This document shows, in pieces, positions 1-5,515 of a DNA stretch of 6,011 nt; position 1 is the first letter of the stretch, and every line of letters starts with the position of its first letter. The notes beneath the pieces are model-generated. The model was not told the DNA's origin and searched no databases. It saw nothing but the letters and a program-made list of their open reading frames with translations. The translations under genes and the position numbers were made by a program. The stretch covers positions 1 through 6,011 of the forward strand of contig JADFNZ010000098.1 of NCBI GenBank assembly GCA_022563135.1, in the 5' to 3' direction. This DNA is from Chloroflexota bacterium (GTDB lineage Bacteria > Chloroflexota > Dehalococcoidia > DSTF01 > RBG-16-68-14).

Positions 1-972
1 GTGCGCGACGAGGCCGTCCGCGGCGTCGTAATAGTCCTGCTCGGCGCGCCGGTCGTAGAGGATCGTGTCGGTGAGCGTCGTTGCGCTGACGTTCTCCATG
101 CCGCCGAAGATGAAGTCGCCCACGACCACCTGCGCGTACTTGGCGTGCGGGTAGGGTAGTCCGGTGCGCTCCGAGAAGAAGCGGATCATCTCCGGCGTGC
201 GGCCGAGGGCGCGCTTGCCTTCCTCGGCGCGGCCCTTGGGCACGAAGTACTGCACGGGGAGGCCGTCGACGTCTTCGGCGATCTCATCGAACTCGCCCGC
301 GGCGACGCTCAGCAGGTAAGCGACGTGCGGCACGTTCTGCCGCCAGTGAAAGGTGCGCGTCGCGCGCCGCTCCCGCACGCTCACCAGCTCGCCGTTCGAG
401 ATGGCCGTGAGCGGTTGGGGCACGGTGACCACGACCTCGCTCGTCGCCAGCTCGTTCGGGAAGTCGAAGCAGGGGTACCAGTGGCGCGAGTCCTCATCCT
501 GGCCCTGCGTCCAGACGTGGAGCGGCTTGTCCGGGTAGCCTTCGTCCGGCCCGACGAAATAGAGGCCGCGCCGGGGGACGGCCGAGTAGCGCACGACCGT
601 CGTCAACTCGCCGCCGGCGCGACGACGGCCGCCCAGCCTGATGCGCAGCCGCCCGTCTTCGTAGGTGTAGTCGAGCTCCCGGCCGTCTTCGAGCTGCACG
701 CCGGCGATCTCCATCTCGACCGCGTCGAACTCGACGTGGGTGAGGCCGTCGTTGATCGGCGCGAAGGTGGTGGAGCAGACGCCCTCGATGCGCTTGCGCC
801 GCGGGTCGATCTTAATCTCCAGCTTGATGTGGCGCACGTCCACCACCCGGTCGCGGGCGTAGTGGGGCGTGTCGCCGGGGAGCGCGAACGGCCGCTGCGC
901 CTCCCCGTCGTGGCGGGCGCCGAGTGCCGCGCCAAAGGAGCCGCCGCAATAGTCGAGGATCTCGTCGGTCAT
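1..972 (-). CDS. M1 family zinc aminopeptidase, N-terminal part (truncated by window edge)
   Basis: The 324 visible residues form the N-terminal part of a peptidase family M1 protein, a zinc enzyme that removes N-terminal amino acids from peptides. Residues about 45-235 match the M1 N-terminal beta-domain, including the TQGQDEDSRHWYPCFDFPN block (155-173) that precedes the active site. The catalytic domain begins near 240 and carries the exopeptidase motif GGMEN at 290-294, the family's GAMEN variant. The frame is open to base 1, where it ends in LVAH (321-324). This histidine should be the first of HExxH, which falls at the expected distance from GGMEN, so the zinc site itself is not visible. 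The start is ATG 970-972, with GAGG (980-983) 7 nt upstream. No signal peptide is seen, which suggests a cytoplasmic enzyme. It is GC-rich like the background and lies 133 bp downstream of the ApeA-like gene. Confidence 0.9.
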   Translation of the reverse strand, partial: MTDEILDYCGGSFGAALGARHDGEAQRPFALPGDTPHYARDRVVDVRHIKLEIKIDPRRKRIEGVCSTTFAPINDGLTHVEFDAVEMEIAGVQLEDGRELDYTYEDGRLRIRLGGRRRAGGELTTVVRYSAVPRRGLYFVGPDEGYPDKPLHVWTQGQDEDSRHWYPCFDFPNELATSEVVVTVPQPLTAISNGELVSVRERRATRTFHWRQNVPHVAYLLSVAAGEFDEIAEDVDGLPVQYFVPKGRAEEGKRALGRTPEMIRFFSERTGLPYPHAKYAQVVVGDFIFGGMENVSATTLTDTILYDRRAEQDYYDAADGLVAH

Positions 973-1060
973 CGTCCTGCCTCGTTTCGTGTGCTACCGA
1001 AGGGCCTGGAAGATGTCGAGCCGCCGCGGCCCGGGCGTCGCTCCCCACCGTGCGAAAAGC

Positions 1061-1066
1061 ATACTA
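1061..1066 (-). promoter_or_regulatory. Possible -10 element upstream of the M1 aminopeptidase
   Basis: On the minus strand this reads TAGTAT, four matches to TATAAT, and lies about 90 bp before the aminopeptidase start in the gap after the ApeA-like gene. No convincing -35 was found at 16-18 bp spacing. The element sits in the loop of a 7-bp inverted repeat (CCCCACC at 1043-1049 and GGTGGGG at 1068-1074). A separate promoter would let the aminopeptidase be expressed independently of the inserted defence gene. The call rests on weak sequence similarity only. Confidence 0.3.
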
Positions 1067-1094
1067 GGGTGGGGTGGTTGGGGGAAGCGCGGGG
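1067..1094 (+). other. G-quadruplex-type motif between the ApeA-like and aminopeptidase genes
   Basis: Four G-runs of 3, 4, 5 and 4 bases (1067-1069, 1071-1074, 1080-1084, 1091-1094) are separated by loops of 1, 5 and 6 bases, satisfying the G3+N1-7 consensus on the plus strand. All genes here run on the minus strand, so the G-runs are on the template strand and the transcript would be C-rich. Any structure would therefore form in DNA, not RNA. It lies immediately downstream of the ApeA-like stop codon. Such motifs occur by chance in GC-rich DNA, so function is unproven. Confidence 0.35.
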
Positions 1095-1105
1095 CCTAGG
1101 AGAGC

Positions 1106-2509
1106 CTACGACTTGGTGCTGCGGGCCTGCTTAACAGCGTACGTGTACCGTTGATTCCTGTGAAAGAGTTTGGTGCGGATTTCTCCCGTTAGACCAAGCT
1201 CCCCCAGAAGACAGGCCTCCACAATCACGGACAGCGCTTCAGCCAAGCGAAAGAGATCAGCACCTCTTGCAGCTTTGCTCTGTAGTTCTTCGTCAAAGTG
1301 AGTCAAATAGTTGCGGGTGTTCACCACGTCATCGACGAACTTCTGCTTGCTGCCAATGAGGGGTGAGATGACGCCTTCGGTCTCGTCAACGAGTTCCTTC
1401 AAGCGCTTCCGCAGGCTTGGCTCATTGCTGTAGTTCAACTTCTGTAGGAGCCATTCCTTATGTTCTGTAGGGACGTGCTCAAGAATAGACTCGATTTTAC
1501 GCCCATGTTCTGCTGGAGAAAGGACTTCGTTTTTCCTACGCCTGCGATGGTATGACTCCGCGGCCTGAACAAGCGGAAGGAAGCGGTTTTCGAGGTATGT
1601 CGGAGCTCGGTAGGCTAGGCTGAAGAAGAGGTTGCATACGCTGTCCAACTCGTCCGCGATCTCCAGCCATTTATCAACGATGTCGCTGAATCCTTCGCGA
1701 ATGTCAGGAAGAGCAAAAAGCATGTCAAAGGGACTGCTTACTTTCGTTTGCTGCTTCTGAGGACTACTCAGATTTTGCTGAAAGATGAACTCAAGCGCGG
1801 TTTCTTTATTGCCCGTCGACTCTTCGTCCGTATCCTTCGTTGGAAACAGTTGAAGGCTGACCACGTAGTTCGGAATTCTTGTGGCGAGGGTTAGGAAGTT
1901 CTGAAGTGGACGAACGAATATTCTCAACCAATCGTCGAATAGGAGTACCTCTTTCGGCTCAACACGGAAATGCAATGATTCACGAAGGATAATCTCGCTG
2001 AATGCTTCTGGCCGATACTCAAAACCGTAGCTGATACTTATCATTCCGGCCCGTGTGTCGGCTTGAACTTCGTCGGGATAGCTGTATTGGACTCTAAACT
2101 GAAGCAAGTCGTTGTCTGGCGTATCCCAGTCTGTCTCAAAACCTGATGTTCTAGACCATTCGGCCAAGTGGTTGTATCGAATGTTTGCCTGGCGAAAACG
2201 TTGCTCGGTCAATGCTGATGGATGGCCGCCTATGCATCCAACACTGGCCATGAATCGTTGGGTAAGTGCTCCCGGAAAAGTTAAGTTGCTTCCCGCCTCA
2301 AGACAATTGAAAAGCGTTATCAGCTTTCCGCCTGCGACCCCGAAGATGCGAGGGTGTTGGGCTACATTCTCAAGCTCTGTGAGTTCCTTGAATGCTCCGA
2401 ATAGCTTGAGTTGGAGGCCATGCTCGTCAGAAAAGGTCATTGTTCCAGCGACCTTATTCTCCTCGTGGTTGGGAAGCCACCACCAACCTTCCATACTCTG
2501 TTCTTCCAT
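1106..2509 (-). CDS. apeA: ApeA-like HEPN-domain anti-phage defence protein
   Basis: This 467-residue protein has the two-part architecture of ApeA. The N-terminal domain shows its hallmarks: GWWWLP at 8-13, a GTMTF strand at 22-26, then GGKLITLFNCLE (60-71) followed by LTFPG (76-80). The C-terminal part is helical and carries the HEPN ribonuclease motif Rx4H as RNYLTH, R399 to H404. In HEPN toxins these residues cleave RNA. ApeA proteins are reported as single-gene phage defence, probably acting by abortive RNA degradation once the N-terminal domain senses infection; the trigger is not readable here. No signal peptide or membrane segment is seen, so it should be cytoplasmic. The start at ATG 2507-2509 is fixed by a strong Shine-Dalgarno; Met6 is less likely. 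GC is far below the neighbours (28 of 60 in 1801-1860), which suggests horizontal acquisition. It follows the DinB gene by 51 bp, with no partner gene visible. Family and nuclease motif are seen directly; phage defence is inferred from the family. Confidence 0.85.
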   Translation of the reverse strand: MEEQSMEGWWWLPNHEENKVAGTMTFSDEHGLQLKLFGAFKELTELENVAQHPRIFGVAGGKLITLFNCLEAGSNLTFPGALTQRFMASVGCIGGHPSALTEQRFRQANIRYNHLAEWSRTSGFETDWDTPDNDLLQFRVQYSYPDEVQADTRAGMISISYGFEYRPEAFSEIILRESLHFRVEPKEVLLFDDWLRIFVRPLQNFLTLATRIPNYVVSLQLFPTKDTDEESTGNKETALEFIFQQNLSSPQKQQTKVSSPFDMLFALPDIREGFSDIVDKWLEIADELDSVCNLFFSLAYRAPTYLENRFLPLVQAAESYHRRRRKNEVLSPAEHGRKIESILEHVPTEHKEWLLQKLNYSNEPSLRKRLKELVDETEGVISPLIGSKQKFVDDVVNTRNYLTHFDEELQSKAARGADLFRLAEALSVIVEACLLGELGLTGEIRTKLFHRNQRYTYAVKQARSTKS

Positions 2510-2515
2510 TGTCCG

Positions 2516-2521
2516 CCTCCT
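2516..2521 (-). promoter_or_regulatory. Strong Shine-Dalgarno of the ApeA-like gene
   Basis: On the minus strand this is a full AGGAGG, 6 nt before the ATG at 2507-2509. It decides this start over the in-frame Met five codons later. No convincing promoter was found in the 51 bp between the DinB stop and this start; TAGGAT and TACAAA are only loose -10 matches. The gene may therefore depend on read-through from the DinB gene or on a non-standard promoter. Confidence 0.8.
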
Positions 2522-2560
2522 GTTTTGATGTAAGCCTTCGGGCCTTGCGCAATTTGTATC

Positions 2561-3034
2561 CTACGGCGTGCCGATCTCCGGGTGCTCGATCTCGAGGAGG
2601 GCGAGGTAGTGGAAGATGTCCGCGCGATGGTGGATGTCGTGCTCCAGTAGGTGGAAGGCGATCCAGTGGCCCGGTTTCTGCTCGCGGTTGCCATCGGGGT
2701 ACGCCATCTCGTACTCGCGCGAGAGGTTCGCAGGGTCGCCGAGGAAGCGCGCGACGCGCTGCCAGCTCCGGCGGAGCTGCTCCTGCAGGCCGGCCTTGGT
2801 GTGGACAGAGCGGAGCACGTCGGGCGTCTCCTCCCCGTCCTTCACGGCGTTCGCGAGCCAGTTGTCGCGCGTCATGGCCGTGTGGGCGAGGATGCCGCGG
2901 AAGTTCCACAGCTCCTCGCGCGGACTCCAGCCCAGCTTGTCGTCCGGGATGTAGTCGATCAGGGCGATGATGCTGTCGTTCAGCCGGCCCCACGTCGGGC
3001 CTACATCAACGTGCGCTAGCGGTTGTTCGCTCAT
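2561..3034 (-). CDS. DinB-fold protein (DinB/YfiT-like putative metal-dependent protein)
   Basis: This 157-residue protein is full length for the DinB superfamily, a four-helix bundle that typically holds a divalent metal with three histidines. The triad is visible as H51 in ILAHTAMTRDNW, and H132 and H136 in the LLEHDIHHRADI helix (HxxxH). Characterised relatives include thiol-dependent S-transferases and hydrolases (mycothiol or bacillithiol chemistry), and many others are uncharacterised damage- or stress-induced proteins. The substrate cannot be read from sequence. The start ATG 3032-3034 has GAGGAG (3041-3046) 6 nt upstream. The protein is soluble, with no membrane segment. It stands between the VOC gene (152 bp upstream) and the ApeA-like gene (51 bp downstream), and is GC-rich like the background. 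A second DinB-fold gene lies about 1.2 kb upstream, but the two are too diverged to be a recent duplication. Confidence 0.85.
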   Translation of the reverse strand: MSEQPLAHVDVGPTWGRLNDSIIALIDYIPDDKLGWSPREELWNFRGILAHTAMTRDNWLANAVKDGEETPDVLRSVHTKAGLQEQLRRSWQRVARFLGDPANLSREYEMAYPDGNREQKPGHWIAFHLLEHDIHHRADIFHYLALLEIEHPEIGTP

Positions 3035-3078
3035 GTCGGGCTCCTCACCTGCGTTGCGTGGCGGCGGTCGCGGCCTCC

Positions 3079-3084
3079 ATGATA
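3079..3084 (-). promoter_or_regulatory. Possible -10 element of the DinB gene at 2561-3034
   Basis: The minus strand reads TATCAT here, five of six matches to TATAAT, about 45 bp before the DinB start and downstream of the terminator-like hairpin at 3124-3157. No good -35 hexamer is present at 16-18 bp. The same TATCATG string occurs just before the crotonase gene. The position is right for an independent promoter, but the evidence is only sequence resemblance. Confidence 0.4.
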
Positions 3085-3123
3085 CGTCACGGCTCGGGCG
3101 GCCGCATCCGGCGCGTGATGTGA

Positions 3124-3157
3124 AGGGTGGCGTCCCGATTCATCGGGACGCCACCCT
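3124..3157 (-). terminator. Perfect 15-bp hairpin downstream of the VOC gene
   Basis: Bases 3124-3138 and 3143-3157 are exact reverse complements around a 4-base loop (3139-3142), giving a very stable GC-rich stem. It starts about 30 nt after the VOC stop codon and precedes the next gene's putative promoter, the expected place for a terminator. No U-tract follows in the minus-strand direction, so it is either a U-less terminator, as is common in GC-rich bacteria, an mRNA 3'-end stabiliser, or a copy of a dispersed palindromic repeat. Confidence 0.65.
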
Positions 3158-3186
3158 CGTAGTTCAGGCCGGGCGCGCCCCCTGCG

Positions 3187-3546
3187 CTACGCCGGCTTGT
3201 ACTCGATGAGCTGGCAGAAGTTGCCGTCCGGGTCGAGGAACGTGGAGATGACGCCGCCCCACTCCTCCTTGCCGGCGGTGCGGATGAACTTCACGCCCCG
3301 GCCCTCCAGCCGCGACTGCTCCGCCGCCAGGTCGTCCACGAAGAAGTCGATCAGCACGCGATGGGGCTCCTTAGCCTGGCCCTTCGTCTCGCTGTGGCCG
3401 TCGATCATGAACATAGCGCCGTTGAGGTTGAACGCGTTCTCGCCGATGTCCGGGTTCGGCGGCAGCGCGACCACGTCCCGGTAGAAGGCGCCGAGGCGCG
3501 CCGGGTCCTCGCTCGTCACGTTGAGCAGAAAGCTGTTGACCTGCAT
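3187..3546 (-). CDS. VOC superfamily protein (glyoxalase/bleomycin-resistance-like)
   Basis: This 119-residue protein has the length of a two-module VOC protein. The first beta-alpha-beta-beta-beta unit starts at NSFLLNVTSEDPARLGAFYRD (4-24), and the second at about 62 with VLIDFFVDDLAAEQSRL (64-80) and ends in FLDPDGNFCQLIEY (103-116). The family includes glyoxalase I, ring-cleaving dioxygenases, thiol transferases of the fosfomycin-resistance type and drug-binding proteins. Only the last usual metal ligand, E115, is clear. The positions that normally carry the two histidines align with S5 and L65, so metal catalysis is doubtful and a ligand-binding role is possible. The start ATG 3544-3546 was chosen over the in-frame ATG 33 bp upstream because GGAGG (3552-3556) sits 5 nt before it and the fold begins here. 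It is probably a one-gene transcript, between an upstream palindrome and a downstream hairpin. Confidence 0.85.
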   Translation of the reverse strand: MQVNSFLLNVTSEDPARLGAFYRDVVALPPNPDIGENAFNLNGAMFMIDGHSETKGQAKEPHRVLIDFFVDDLAAEQSRLEGRGVKFIRTAGKEEWGGVISTFLDPDGNFCQLIEYKPA

Positions 3547-3551
3547 GAACT

Positions 3552-3556
3552 CCTCC
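3552..3556 (-). promoter_or_regulatory. Shine-Dalgarno that fixes the VOC gene start
   Basis: GGAGG on the minus strand, 5 nt before the ATG at 3544-3546. It lies inside the longer open frame that could begin at 3579, so the shorter 119-residue product is preferred. Confidence 0.75.
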
Positions 3557-3594
3557 AATCGATCGTTCCGCGCCCCCACGGGCGCAGCGAGGCT

Positions 3595-3600
3595 AGCATA
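3595..3600 (-). promoter_or_regulatory. Possible -10 element of the VOC gene
   Basis: The minus strand reads TATGCT, about 50 bp before the VOC start codon. It abuts the perfect palindrome at 3600-3623, which would occupy the -35/spacer region. No matching -35 hexamer exists at standard spacing; a TTGTCA is present at 3612-3617 but only 11 bp away. If real, this promoter is likely to need or be blocked by a protein bound to the palindrome. Confidence 0.35.
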
Positions 3601-3623
3601 CGCCGTTGCTGTGACAACGGCGT
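3600..3623. repeat. Perfect inverted repeat in the VOC upstream region
   Basis: Nine-base arms (3600-3608 and 3615-3623, core CGCCGTTG/CAACGGCG) flank a 6-base centre. It lies 38 nt past the stop of the kinase-like gene and immediately upstream of a possible VOC -10 element. It could be an operator for a dimeric regulator, or a short terminator for the upstream three-gene run. There is no U-tract on the minus strand, which favours the operator reading slightly. Confidence 0.6.
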
Positions 3624-3661
3624 GTCAGCAGTCGCCGAGCCGCTCGAAATTTCTTGCGCGG

Positions 3662-4198
3662 CTAGCGGGCCGGCGCATTGATCAGCCGTTCCACCAGCGC
3701 CAGGCTCTCCTCCACGTCTAGACCTGTCGTGTCGATCCGCGACCGCTCCGGCCATTCGAGCGAGGCGGCGTGCTGGCGGCGGATGATCTGCTCGCGGACG
3801 CGTTTCTCCCGCGCCCCCGCTCGGCGCAACGTCTCTTCCAGCGATGGCACGACGATGACCGCGCAGAAGTCGATGCCGTCCAGCGCGGGGCGCCAGAGCC
3901 GCTCGAACGCCGGTAGCGGCAGCACGTCGTCGACCGCGACGTCGTAGCCGTCGCTTGCGAAGGAGCGAGCGAGGGCGCAGCAGGCCGCGACGCTCAACTC
4001 GTACTGCTCGCTCTGGAGCGGGCCGGGCTGCTGTGGGTCGGCGCGGCCCGCGACGATCAGGTCGCGCACGCGGTCGAGCTGGACGTGGGCGGCGCGCTCT
4101 CGGGTGGCGCACCAGGCGGCCGCAAGCGCCGACTTGCCGGCGCCGGCCGGCCCGCCGAAGAGGATGATGACACCCGGCAAACGCGGGGCTGCCGTCAT
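3662..4198 (-). CDS. Small P-loop kinase-like protein (AAA_33/CPT-type)
   Basis: This 178-residue protein has a Walker A motif GGPAGAGKS at 15-23, preceded by a hydrophobic strand (VIILF, 10-14). A second strand ends in acidic VAVDD (87-91), a likely Walker B. An arginine-rich segment at about 125-139 resembles the lid of small-molecule kinases, and IDTTG near 154-158 resembles the adenine-side loop. Length and layout fit the chloramphenicol-phosphotransferase, gluconate-kinase or zeta-toxin-like branch of P-loop kinases, which phosphorylate small hydroxylated molecules; the substrate is unknown. The start ATG 4196-4198 lies only 9 bp after the stop of the DinB-fold gene. No good Shine-Dalgarno is present, so translation probably depends on ribosomes finishing that gene. 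It is the last gene of the crotonase-DinB-kinase run. Calling it a kinase is an inference from fold motifs; a non-kinase NTPase is possible. Confidence 0.8.
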   Translation of the reverse strand: MTAAPRLPGVIILFGGPAGAGKSALAAAWCATRERAAHVQLDRVRDLIVAGRADPQQPGPLQSEQYELSVAACCALARSFASDGYDVAVDDVLPLPAFERLWRPALDGIDFCAVIVVPSLEETLRRAGAREKRVREQIIRRQHAASLEWPERSRIDTTGLDVEESLALVERLINAPAR

Positions 4199-4207
4199 AC
4201 GAGGCCG

Positions 4208-4738
4208 CTACGCAGGGAAGCCCGTCGCCGACTTGATCTGCTCGATCTGCTGTGCGTGGTCGCCATCGTGGACGCGCTGGAAGGCGGCCCACTCCGGGCT
4301 GTTCAGCGGGCCGAAGAAGGGGTGGTCGTAGCGCGCCTCTAGGCTTGTCTCCGGCGTTAGGGTGGCGATGACGGCGAGGAGGGCCTGGTGCCCGTCGTCG
4401 AGCGCCTCCCGCGCCTCGCCGAGCGAGGCGAAGGCCGGCGCCTCCTCATCCGGCTCGAAGTTGCTGCTCGCTTCACCGCGCGACATTGTGGCGCAGCGGC
4501 GGGCGACGCCCCGCTTGCTTCCGGCCACGTGTCGCAGCACTTCCAGCACGCACCACTCCTCCGGCGCGGGCTTGAACTCCGCCTGCTCGTCGGAGAGCCC
4601 TTCGAGCAGGCCCGTGAGCTGGTCGTGGCCCTTCTGCACCGCATTGCGGATACCATCCGGGCCCTTGGAGGCCTGGTGTTGGATGTAGGATCTGACTCGT
4701 TCGGCTACCTCTTGCTGCTGCCCCTGATCGGTGGTCAT
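4208..4738 (-). CDS. DinB-fold protein (DinB_2-like), second copy
   Basis: This 176-residue protein has the DinB superfamily pattern. The first histidine is H70 in VLEVLRHVAGSKRG, following the typical helix-turn block SDEQAEFKPAPEEWCVLE (49-66). H157 and H161 lie in RVHDGDHAQQIEQIK (HxxxH). These should bind one metal ion in a four-helix bundle, and the activity is unknown. The N-terminal 25 residues are polar and glutamine-rich and probably precede the bundle. The start ATG 4736-4738 is supported by GGAGGT (4747-4752) 8 nt upstream. It follows the crotonase gene by 15 bp and precedes the kinase-like gene by 9 bp, so the three are almost certainly cotranscribed. It differs from the other DinB protein in the window by a longer segment between the first histidine and HxxxH, and is a paralog at most. 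Confidence 0.85.
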   Translation of the reverse strand: MTTDQGQQQEVAERVRSYIQHQASKGPDGIRNAVQKGHDQLTGLLEGLSDEQAEFKPAPEEWCVLEVLRHVAGSKRGVARRCATMSRGEASSNFEPDEEAPAFASLGEAREALDDGHQALLAVIATLTPETSLEARYDHPFFGPLNSPEWAAFQRVHDGDHAQQIEQIKSATGFPA

Positions 4739-4746
4739 GGCTGGGT

Positions 4747-4752
4747 ACCTCC
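4747..4752 (-). promoter_or_regulatory. Shine-Dalgarno of the second DinB-fold gene
   Basis: GGAGGT on the minus strand, 8 nt before the ATG at 4736-4738. It lies in the 15-bp gap after the crotonase stop codon, so translation of the DinB gene can start independently on the shared transcript. Confidence 0.75.
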
Positions 4753-4753
4753 G

Positions 4754-5506
4754 CTATTCTTCCTGTCGGCCGGCGACGCGCTTCGTGGCGTCGCGAAAAC
4801 GCGTGACGTGGTCGTCCGACCCGCGCAGCGCCCGGTTCGCCTCGATCTCGGCCTGCACGCCTTCTTGCAGCAGCGTTGCGGCGTCGATCACCGCCTTCGA
4901 CCAGCGCACGGCCGGCGGGGACTGCTGGGCGATCTGGAGCGCGAGCTCCCAGGCCCGCTCGTCCAGCTCTTCGTGCGGCACGACCTGGTTCACGAGGCCG
5001 ATGCGCTCCGCCTCGGCCGCTTCGACGACGCGCGCGGTGAAGATCAGCTCCTTCGCTTTCGCCGCGCCGACGATGCGTGGTAGCATGCTGCCTCCCACGA
5101 CCAGCCCGTAGGCGGTGCCCGGAAAGCGGAAGCTCGCCCGCTCCGACGCGATGCGGATATCGCAGGCGATCGCGAGCGCGGCGCCGCCGCCGAAGGCGTA
5201 GCCGTTGACGGCGGCGATGATCGGCTTGGGGAACCGCGCGACGTGGACGACCGCCTGGGCCATGCCATCGCCGCGGCCTCCGGTCTCCACGGACGCGAGC
5301 GCTTCGGTCATGTCTGCGCCGGCGCTGAACGACTGGCCGGAGCCGGTGAGGACGACGGCGCGGACGTCGCCGTCCGCCTCCAACTCCTCCATCGTGCCGC
5401 CTACGGCCGACGAGAGCTCCTGGTTGAAGGCGTTGCGTTTCTCCTCGCGGTTCATCCGCAGGAAGGCGACACCGTCGCGCACCTCGCGCGTCACCACATC
5501 AGTCAT
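4754..5506 (-). CDS. Crotonase-fold protein (enoyl-CoA hydratase/isomerase family) lacking both hydratase glutamates
   Basis: This 250-residue protein is full length for the crotonase family, which acts on acyl-CoA thioesters. The CoA-pocket region FSAGADM (60-66) and the oxyanion-hole helix NGYAFGGGAALAIACD (101-116) are clear, as is RIGLVNQVVP, the usual start of the C-terminal part. Ungapped alignment, from memory, with rat mitochondrial hydratase puts its catalytic Glu144 (in GGGCE) at A110 and Glu164 (in QPE) at G130, so neither acid is present. Ordinary hydration of 2-enoyl-CoA is therefore unlikely; an isomerase, hydrolase, dehalogenase-like or lyase activity is possible. The start ATG 5504-5506 has no Shine-Dalgarno, but an extended -10 lies just upstream, which suggests a leaderless message. 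It is the first gene of the three-gene run with the DinB and kinase-like genes. Family membership is sure; the reaction is not. Confidence 0.9.
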   Translation of the reverse strand: MTDVVTREVRDGVAFLRMNREEKRNAFNQELSSAVGGTMEELEADGDVRAVVLTGSGQSFSAGADMTEALASVETGGRGDGMAQAVVHVARFPKPIIAAVNGYAFGGGAALAIACDIRIASERASFRFPGTAYGLVVGGSMLPRIVGAAKAKELIFTARVVEAAEAERIGLVNQVVPHEELDERAWELALQIAQQSPPAVRWSKAVIDAATLLQEGVQAEIEANRALRGSDDHVTRFRDATKRVAGRQEE

Positions 5507-5515
5507 GGCGACGGC

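Noticed and set aside
325..1134. A 269-residue plus-strand open frame opposite the aminopeptidase gene.
   Set aside because: It is antisense to a clearly conserved M1 protein, rich in Ala/Arg/Val/Pro as expected from GC-rich complementary strands, and shows no recognisable domain.
1106..2509. A toxin-antitoxin reading of the HEPN gene (HEPN-MNT type).
   Set aside because: No small nucleotidyltransferase gene is adjacent, and the protein is far longer than HEPN toxins of that type, with an ApeA-like N-terminal domain.
1105..2565. CCTACG occurs at both ends of the ApeA-like gene (1105-1110 and 2560-2565), as if a target-site duplication.
   Set aside because: Six bases shared between two short intervals is expected by chance, and both copies overlap TAG stop codons. 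No inverted terminal repeats or transposase accompany them.
3547..3579. An 11-residue N-terminal extension of the VOC protein from an upstream ATG.
   Set aside because: A good Shine-Dalgarno lies inside this extension, 5 nt before the internal ATG where the VOC fold begins.
3516..4292. A 258-residue minus-strand frame overlapping the kinase-like gene.
   Set aside because: Its sequence is arginine/alanine-rich and low in complexity, whereas the overlapping 178-residue frame has an intact Walker A motif.
4388..5083. A 231-residue plus-strand frame across the DinB and crotonase genes.
   Set aside because: It is antisense to two recognisable families, with no domain of its own and no ribosome site.
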